Assembly: GCF_013337765.1 (NCBI RefSeq)
Contig: NZ_VBSB01000010.1
Span: 823,505 to 887,504, forward strand
Reading direction: 5' to 3'
Length of the DNA stretch: 64,000 nt
Source of the DNA: Mycolicibacterium sphagni
GTDB lineage: Bacteria > Actinomycetota > Actinomycetes > Mycobacteriales > Mycobacteriaceae
The notes under the pieces were generated by a model. It saw nothing but the letters and a program-made list of their open reading frames with translations, was not told where the DNA came from and did no database searches. Positions 59,244 through 64,000 of this stretch are shown in pieces; position 1 is the stretch's first letter, and every line of letters begins with the position of its first letter. Made by a program: the position numbers and the translations under genes.

Positions 59244-60401
59244 TCATGCGGCGACGGCCCCGTCGGTGGCTTGCGCTGGGGCGGGCGCCAATTCGGCGAA
59301 GATAGCCGTGTAGCGGCTAGCCTGCCAGGCGTCTAGGAAGTCCTCGACCGACATCGTCAAGTTCTGGCCCTGAGGGTTCGCGCCGTCGTTGAGGTAGACG
59401 AGGTTCTTGGTGACGTTGATCCCGAGCAGCACCGCCTGGTGCTCGGTCGTCCACTGTGCCTGGCTGCTGACGTTGCTGGAGATGACATTGCCGTTGATGC
59501 TCACGATGACCGACTTGCCTTGCGACAACGCGGTTTCGACGCCGTTCAACGCACGCTGCTCTTGGCTCTTGGTGTAGTAGACGGTGGTCACCTTCAGGCC
59601 GTGGTTTTCCATCAGCTGGACCGCATCACTGGCCCACACCCAGTCATAAGTGTCGGTGCCCAGGTACATCTTTCGATCAGGTTGGGCCACGCTGTCGGTG
59701 TCCATCGCTTCGTCGATGATGTTCTGCGCTGTCACAGTTTGGCCCTTGAGCGCGCTGATCACCATCGCCGCGGACATCAGGCTTGCCGTTTGAGCGCCGC
59801 CGGCCGCCCAGTATTGGACGTTGGCCAGGTTGCCGTAGATGATCTGCTTGTTGGGGTTGAAGACGCGTTCCAGGTCGATCCGCAGCGTGACCAGGTTGTC
59901 CTGGAAGCCGACGATCTGATTCTGGACGAGCGTCTCGATCTTCTGGCGAAGCTCATCGAGGTTCTGCCGCATCGTGCCGAGCCCCGCCACGATGGCCTGC
60001 TGGAATTCAGCCGGAGTGGGAAGTGCGGGAACCCGTTTCGGTGCGGTCGCCTTGGCCGACGCCGTCGGAACGGCCGTGATCTCGTCGGTCGCGGAGACGG
60101 TGGGCGCGGCGGTGGCAGCGACTGTGCGCTTCGCGTGGAGCTGGACGACAGGTGCTGAGTAGTCGCTGCGGGTGCTGGCCGTGCGGGCCGGCTTGGCCTT
60201 GGCTGTCGTGCCGGTCGCGGGTCGGGCCGAGCGGCCCGACGATGTGCTGCTTGACGCCGACGAGCTGCTGCTCGGTGATTGCCCGGACCCGTCGGGTGCG
60301 GCTGTAGCCACCGCTGCGCCGGCACCGGAGGCGATCAGCAAACCAGCGCCTACCGCGAACCCGAATGTGGTGATTCGCCCAGCCCGCTTGATGGGTGTCA
60401 T
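59244..60401 (-). CDS. Exported C39-like protein, paralogue 2 (catalytic Cys and Gln lost)
   Basis: A 385-residue paralogue from ATG, with the same signal peptide (IKRAGRITTFGFAVGAGLLIAS) and Ser/Thr-rich linker as paralogue 1. In the peptidase-like domain the segment reads AAGGAQTASLMSAAMVI: alignment on LMS-x-AM puts Ala206 at the catalytic Cys position and removes the oxyanion Gln. The His is retained (EHQAVLLGIN, His321) and the YLND segment is kept. Predicted pseudopeptidase or binding protein. It lies directly upstream of paralogue 1 (87 bp), preceded by the 49-bp leader shared with paralogue 4. Confidence 0.82.
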   Translation of the reverse strand: MTPIKRAGRITTFGFAVGAGLLIASGAGAAVATAAPDGSGQSPSSSSSASSSTSSGRSARPATGTTAKAKPARTASTRSDYSAPVVQLHAKRTVAATAAPTVSATDEITAVPTASAKATAPKRVPALPTPAEFQQAIVAGLGTMRQNLDELRQKIETLVQNQIVGFQDNLVTLRIDLERVFNPNKQIIYGNLANVQYWAAGGAQTASLMSAAMVISALKGQTVTAQNIIDEAMDTDSVAQPDRKMYLGTDTYDWVWASDAVQLMENHGLKVTTVYYTKSQEQRALNGVETALSQGKSVIVSINGNVISSNVSSQAQWTTEHQAVLLGINVTKNLVYLNDGANPQGQNLTMSVEDFLDAWQASRYTAIFAELAPAPAQATDGAVAA

Positions 60402-60406
60402 TCGGT

Positions 60407-60455
60407 CCCCGCCCACATCACCGCGAATGAGAATTATCGAGGCTGACAATAGCGG
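60407..60455 (-). promoter_or_regulatory. 49-bp conserved leader of paralogue 2
   Basis: This block is 47/49 identical to 62924-62972 upstream of paralogue 4. On the minus strand it contains GATAAT, a plausible -10, and ends in a GGCGGGG stretch near the start codon that can serve as ribosome site. The two paralogue genes of the other type share only the last part. Confidence 0.6.
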
Positions 60456-60555
60456 CATGTCGCCGACAGCGCCCACCGTTGACGGAGATAGCTGTCAACA
60501 ACGTCCACATCGCAACAGTTAATAGTTCAACGATCAATCACCAAGGTGTTGCGGT

Positions 60556-61746
60556 TCATGCCGCAAGTGCGGTCTGCGAGCTTGCCGCGGCCACGGCGGT
60601 GATGGTCGTGTAGGAGTCGGCCGCCCACGCGCCCATGAACACGTTCATGGAGATGGCCATGCCCATGCCCTTCGTCTGCTCCCAGGCGCTGTCATTGACG
60701 TAGACGACGTTCTTGTTGGTGTCGATTCCCAGCACGGTGATCAGATGGTCACCCTTGTAAGCCGTGTCGGGAGCTCCGCTGCCCCAGATGCTGTCCGCGT
60801 TGACTGACACAGCGACCGCGTCGCCCTGAGTCAGCGCCGCCTTGAGGTTGGTGAAAGCGAGATCGCGTTGACCCCTGGTGTATTGGGTCGACTTCGCAGT
60901 AACCCCATGCGTCTGCAGCAGCTGGAGCACATCGGTGGTGCTGACGAAGGTGTCGTTCACGCGGTCGTAGATCGGCTTGCCGGGGGTCGAGTAACTCGGC
61001 GTGGTGGCCGCCTCGTTGACGATCTGTTCCCAGGTCGGCATGGCGTCGCGTCCGTACAGCTGGCCGATGAGCATCGCGGCCGTCGACAAGGCGCAGGTAT
61101 TGGTCTGGCCCTGATAGATGAAGTAGCCCTCCCTGCTTCGCGGCGTGCCGATGACTCCCGGTGTTTCATCCGCCGGGATATCGGGGTTGGTCGGGCGCCG
61201 GGCCGGAGCGATGATCGCGGCGAGGTCGTAGCGGAGAGTGGTCAGATTCTCGCGCAAGTCGTCGATTTGGTGCCGGATCAGCAGTTCGATATTGCGGCGC
61301 AGGGTGTTGAGATCACGGGCGATATCCAGGGCCGCCTGTGGCACCCGGGCCGGCGTCGGAATCCGTTGGGCCGATGCCAGTTTGACCGACGGAGTCGGAG
61401 TCGAGGCGGGCTCCTCGGCCGCTGGCACCGACGTCAGCGCGGTCACCGCGGAGGCGGCCGACGTGCGCGTGCGGGTCGGCAGCTCCACCACTGGTGCTGA
61501 GTGGGAGCTGCTCGCGCTGACCTTGCTAGTCGGCTTGGCTTTGGCCGGCGCACCGGTTGACGGGCGGGCCGATCGGGCCGACGACGATGCGCTGCTTGAT
61601 GGGGAAGAACTGGTGGTCGATGCATGCCCCGAGTCATCGGGTGCGGCACTCGCGACCGCGGTTCCGGCACCCGCGGCGATCAGTAAGCCCGCCCCGACCG
61701 CGAACCCGAGAGTCGTGATTCGCCCAGCGCGCTTAATGGATGTCAT
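60556..61746 (-). CDS. Exported C39-like cysteine peptidase, paralogue 3 (catalytic type)
   Basis: A 396-residue paralogue from ATG (MTSIKRAGRITT). Signal peptide LGFAVGAGLLIAAGAGTAVASA, a Ser/Thr/Pro-rich linker (~40-125), helical segment (~130-175) with RNIELLIRHQIDDLRENLTTLRYDL as in paralogue 1, then the peptidase-like domain: YQGQTNTCALST with Gln212 and Cys218, GDHLITVLGID with His334, and YVNDSAW with Asn351/Asp352. All catalytic positions are kept. It lies 57 bp downstream of paralogue 4 and is closest in sequence to paralogue 1. Confidence 0.82.
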   Translation of the reverse strand: MTSIKRAGRITTLGFAVGAGLLIAAGAGTAVASAAPDDSGHASTTSSSPSSSASSSARSARPSTGAPAKAKPTSKVSASSSHSAPVVELPTRTRTSAASAVTALTSVPAAEEPASTPTPSVKLASAQRIPTPARVPQAALDIARDLNTLRRNIELLIRHQIDDLRENLTTLRYDLAAIIAPARRPTNPDIPADETPGVIGTPRSREGYFIYQGQTNTCALSTAAMLIGQLYGRDAMPTWEQIVNEAATTPSYSTPGKPIYDRVNDTFVSTTDVLQLLQTHGVTAKSTQYTRGQRDLAFTNLKAALTQGDAVAVSVNADSIWGSGAPDTAYKGDHLITVLGIDTNKNVVYVNDSAWEQTKGMGMAISMNVFMGAWAADSYTTITAVAAASSQTALAA

Positions 61747-61803
61747 TGTGGCCCCCGCCCGAATCACCGTGAACAAGAACAACTGAGGCCGCCAGGTTGG
61801 TGA

Positions 61804-62916
61804 TCATGCGGCGATGGCTTCGGTCGCAGGCGACACCGTCTGCGTCGTGACTGGTGCCAACTCTGCGGTGGTGGTGCTGTAGAACGAGGTGCGCCAGGTG
61901 TCGATGAATTTGTCCAGCGGCATCGTCAGCTTCTGACCGCCCTCGGGCAATGCGCCGTCGTTCAGATAGACCACGTCGTTGGTGATGTCGATCGCGAGCA
62001 GCACCACCGGATGCTGGTCGATTTCCTGTTGCCCGGGATTGACGACCGAGACGGTCGGACCTGAGATGGTGACGATCACCGCCTTGCCGTCAGCCAGTGC
62101 GGCTTCAAGGACGTTGAACGCTTGTCGTCCTTGATTGAGGTTGTAGTACGTCGTGGTCACCTTGACCCCGTGGTTTTCCGCCAGCTGGTACGCATCAGCG
62201 GGCCACACGTAATCCGACGTGGTCGGACCGAGGTACATCTTGCGGTCCTCCCGAACGGTGCTGTTGGTGGCCATCGCCTCTGCCACCAACGAAGCCGCGG
62301 TCACTGTCTCATCGGTCAACCGGTTGATCGCCATGGCCACAGCCATCAGGTAGGCGGTCTCGTCTCCCTGTGCAACCCAGAACTGGGAGTTGGCGGGATT
62401 GCCATAGACGAGCGGCTTGTTGCTGAACACGCGTTGGAGATCGATGCGGAGGTCCAGCAGGCTGTTCTGGAAGCCGAGGATCTGGTTCTGGACGAGCGTC
62501 CCGATCTTCTCGCGAAGGTCGTCGAGGTTGCGCCGCACGGTACCGAGCCCGTCGGTGATCGTCCGCAGTGCCTGGTCTGGAGTGGGAAGTCCGGGAACGC
62601 GTTTCGGTGCGGCGGTCTTGGCCGACGCCGTGGGGGCGGCGCTGACAGCAGCAGCCGTGCGTTTGGTGCTCAGTTGCACCACCGGCGCCGAGTAGTCGCT
62701 GCGGGTGCTGACCACACGCGGCGGCTTGGGCTTGGTCGCCGCAGTGCTCGCGGGCTTCGCCGTGCGGGCCGTCGACGCTGAGCTGCTCGATGTGTGCCCG
62801 GAGTCGTCGGGCGCCGCAGCCGCTACCGCGGCACCGGCGCCGCACGCGATAAGCAAACCTGCGCCGACTGCGAATCCAAATGTCGTGATTCGCCCGGCCC
62901 GCTTGATGGAAGTCAA
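61804..62916 (-). CDS. Exported C39-like protein, paralogue 4 (catalytic Cys lost, possible lipobox)
   Basis: A 370-residue paralogue starting at TTG (reads TSIKRAGRITTFGF). It is closest to paralogue 2. The peptidase-like domain reads VAQGDETAYLMAVAM, with Ala188 at the catalytic Cys position and no Gln at the oxyanion position; the His is retained (QHPVVLLAID, His302), as is YLND. Unlike its paralogues, the signal sequence contains LIAC with Cys25, matching a lipobox, where the others have Ser or Ala. First gene of the array in transcription order, with the conserved leader upstream. Confidence 0.8.
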   Translation of the reverse strand: MTSIKRAGRITTFGFAVGAGLLIACGAGAAVAAAAPDDSGHTSSSSASTARTAKPASTAATKPKPPRVVSTRSDYSAPVVQLSTKRTAAAVSAAPTASAKTAAPKRVPGLPTPDQALRTITDGLGTVRRNLDDLREKIGTLVQNQILGFQNSLLDLRIDLQRVFSNKPLVYGNPANSQFWVAQGDETAYLMAVAMAINRLTDETVTAASLVAEAMATNSTVREDRKMYLGPTTSDYVWPADAYQLAENHGVKVTTTYYNLNQGRQAFNVLEAALADGKAVIVTISGPTVSVVNPGQQEIDQHPVVLLAIDITNDVVYLNDGALPEGGQKLTMPLDKFIDTWRTSFYSTTTAELAPVTTQTVSPATEAIAA

Positions 62917-62923
62917 CGTCGGC

Positions 62924-62972
62924 CCCCGCCCACATCACCGCGAATGAGAATTATCGGCGCTGACAATAGCGG
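62924..62972 (-). promoter_or_regulatory. 49-bp conserved leader of paralogue 4
   Basis: It differs from the paralogue 2 leader (60407-60455) at two positions only. It contains GATAAT on the minus strand (62950-62955) as a plausible -10. A 10-bp-arm inverted repeat lies immediately upstream. Confidence 0.6.
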
Positions 62973-62977
62973 CTCGG

Positions 62978-63014
62978 CGGGTAGCTAGTCCAGCTTTCTA
63001 TCGGTAGCTACCCG
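62978..63014. repeat. Inverted repeat with 10-bp arms between divergent genes
   Basis: Arms CGGGTAGCTA (62978-62987) and TAGCTACCCG (63005-63014) are perfect complements around a 17-base loop. It lies just upstream of the paralogue 4 leader and 78 bp before the next plus-strand gene, so it is more likely an operator or a cruciform-prone site than a terminator. No U-run follows. Confidence 0.6.
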
Positions 63015-63091
63015 TCCCGACTACCCGGCGTTAGTTAACAACTCGACGACGCGCGGATGTCCCGTTGCCGGCCATATGACGACAACGCGAC

Positions 63092-63502
63092 ATGGACGCT
63101 GCCGACGCCACTACGCTGACGCGCGTGACTGGGCAGACCGGAATCGAGATCCAGGTCGGGCTGACGCCGGGCCAGAAGATCATCGGCAAGCTGCTTCATG
63201 CTGCCCATCTCGACAACGTCGGTGAAATGGCCGCGCGCGGCAGCACCGCCGTCATCGAGGTCGACGGTCAGCGCACCGAGGAGCCGTTCTACGAAGCGCA
63301 CTTCGTTGCCTGTGAACCTGGCGAGCACGCAGTCACGATGTTCATGCAGGGCAGAGGTCCTGGCTCGGACACCGTCGCGAACCGGGTGTACGGCGCGAGC
63401 CTCGCTACCAAGGTCGAGGACGGACATGTGACCGTGCTGCTCTACACGCCCAAGGACGGCTGGGGCGCCACGCTGAGTTTTGTGGAGACCCGGTCCGCCT
63501 GA
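63092..63502 (+). CDS. Conserved-looking small hypothetical protein
   Basis: A 136-residue protein; the start may instead be GTG 63125 (VTGQTGIEIQ). It appears beta-rich: GIEIQVGLTPGQKIIGKLLHAAHL, STAVIEVDGQRTEEPFYEAHFVACEPGEHAVTMFMQG, and HVTVLLYTPKDGWGATLSFVE. This resembles a single beta-sandwich domain. No signal peptide, metal motif or transmembrane segment. Divergent from the C39-like array and possibly controlled by the same intergenic region. Family not recognised. Confidence 0.65.
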   Translation: MDAADATTLTRVTGQTGIEIQVGLTPGQKIIGKLLHAAHLDNVGEMAARGSTAVIEVDGQRTEEPFYEAHFVACEPGEHAVTMFMQGRGPGSDTVANRVYGASLATKVEDGHVTVLLYTPKDGWGATLSFVETRSA

Positions 63503-63537
63503 TCGGCGAGCAGTCCCAACTCGTCCGAAAAGCGGGT

Positions 63538-63780
63538 CTAGAGCGCGATTTTCTGTCTGCTCGCGGCGGGCGCCTGAGCGGATGTGATTGCGGTAGGACG
63601 GGATCGACGCGCCTGACGGCGGTCGTGACGCTGGATCCTGCGGTCGAGGATTCGGAGGTCACGGTCGGTCACCGAGCGGTTGCGGCGGACCAGCAGATCG
63701 AGCTGTTCCCAGCTGAGCCCGTCGAGGTCGCCGTCGGCGTCGTGGGTGGCGACCACGATGCACCCGGGCAGCAGGGGCAC
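63538..63780 (-). CDS. Short basic hypothetical ORF next to repeat cluster
   Basis: An 80-residue reading from a GTG (VPLLPGCIVVATHDADGDLDGLSWEQLDLLVRR), followed by a strongly basic tail (LRILDRRIQRHDRRQARRSRP). The upstream frame to 63873 passes into the repeat cluster and is not trusted. It may be a small DNA-binding or decayed protein; codon use is normal, but no family is recognised. Confidence 0.35.
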   Translation of the reverse strand: MPLLPGCIVVATHDADGDLDGLSWEQLDLLVRRNRSVTDRDLRILDRRIQRHDRRQARRSRPTAITSAQAPAASRQKIAL

Positions 63781-63819
63781 TGATTTCGCCGTGAAATTCG
63801 TTGTTGCCAAGAATGTCGT

Positions 63820-63896
63820 TTGCCATGAGCTTGGGACCAGTCTGACCTGATTTTGCCAGGGTGATGGGACCACCTGGATTGCCAGTTATGGGACCA
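63820..63896. mobile_element. Three tandem TTGCCA...TGGGACCA units, probable insertion-sequence end
   Basis: TTGCCA-N6-TGGGACCA occurs at 63820-63839 and 63853-63872, and TTGCCA-N4-TGGGACCA at 63879-63896. Tandem terminal repeats of this sort bind transposase at the ends of some insertion sequences. An ORF starts about 50 bp further on and runs off the window. Element family and the other end are not visible. Confidence 0.5.
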
Positions 63897-63945
63897 CCGG
63901 CGCGTTGCGTCGGTGGTCTCTTCGTTTGCCCGTTCGATCGCCGTG

Positions 63946-64000
63946 ATGGCTCAAGTCACGGAGGCGGTGGGCATGGCTTTTCGGGAGGGTCGGGTGACTG
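63946..64000 (+). CDS. Start of an ORF cut by the window edge, possibly a transposase
   Basis: From ATG 63946 (in-frame GTG at 63943) the frame reads MAQVTEAVGMAFREGRVT and is open to the window end. Eighteen codons are too few for a family assignment. Its position just inside the repeat cluster is where a transposase gene would begin. Confidence 0.3.
   Translation, partial: MAQVTEAVGMAFREGRVT

Noticed and set aside
1..64000. tRNA, rRNA or riboswitch genes
   Set aside because: No cloverleaf-like or conserved riboswitch core was recognised on reading the intergenic regions; a covariance-model search was not possible here.

Overview
The window is high-GC actinobacterial DNA and reads as a Mycobacterium/Mycolicibacterium chromosome, probably an environmental species. 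Supporting features are a DnaB helicase carrying an intein in its P-loop, an MmpS/MmpL pair, a PGRS-type glycine-rich protein, several F420/FMN luciferase-like oxidoreductases, FadE/FadD-type lipid genes, a fused HadAB-type dehydratase, a DUF732 protein and several candidate leaderless starts. No tRNA, rRNA or CRISPR array was seen.

Layout. 1-2.1 kb: 3' end of dnaB with most of an intein, then a small ribbon-helix-helix protein. 2.2-12.6 kb: scattered metabolic and envelope genes (sulfatase, PPOX protein, DUF2236 oxygenase, NtaA-type monooxygenase, hydrolase, exported coiled-coil protein, MarR with a divergent TIGR03086-type protein, phospholipase D with a coupled small membrane protein). 12.6-18.5 kb: a PGRS protein without a PE domain behind a large LuxR/AAA regulator, then a patatin phospholipase followed by a truncated ORF. 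18.4-25.5 kb: a lipid-catabolism-like cluster (acyl-CoA dehydrogenase, epimerase, two LLM oxidoreductases, acyl-CoA ligase). 25.6-29.5 kb: mmpS-mmpL plus a small membrane protein.

29.5-40.9 kb is a signalling island: a GAF-EAL-PAS-GGDEF protein, an MFS transporter, a decayed universal-stress-protein gene, then a tight four-gene run of REC-GAF-PAS-GGDEF-EAL, a hybrid histidine kinase with three receiver domains, stand-alone CheR and stand-alone CheB. No chemoreceptor, CheA or CheW lies nearby, so it looks like a non-chemotactic phosphorelay/methylation module with cyclic-di-GMP output.

41-53 kb: DctA, then two LacI-regulated loci for sugar or polyol use. One has a sugar-porter transporter; the other has a Gfo/Idh/MocA dehydrogenase, a TIM-barrel isomerase and a solute-binding lipoprotein with no ABC partners. 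Both loci have CTAG-N6-CTAG type candidate operators, and a 55-bp copy of lacI sequence sits alone behind cheB. 53-58 kb: HadAB-like dehydratase, zinc-ribbon/DUF2510/DUF732 protein, SDR, a deleted FAD-monooxygenase pseudogene and prfC.

58-63 kb is the most unusual region: four tandem paralogous exported proteins on the minus strand, alternating a C39-like cysteine peptidase that keeps Gln/Cys/His with a paralogue that has lost the Gln and Cys. The arrangement reads as a duplicated two-gene unit (pseudoenzyme then enzyme), each unit starting with a nearly identical 49-bp leader. The right edge carries three tandem repeats resembling an insertion-sequence end and the first codons of an ORF cut by the window.
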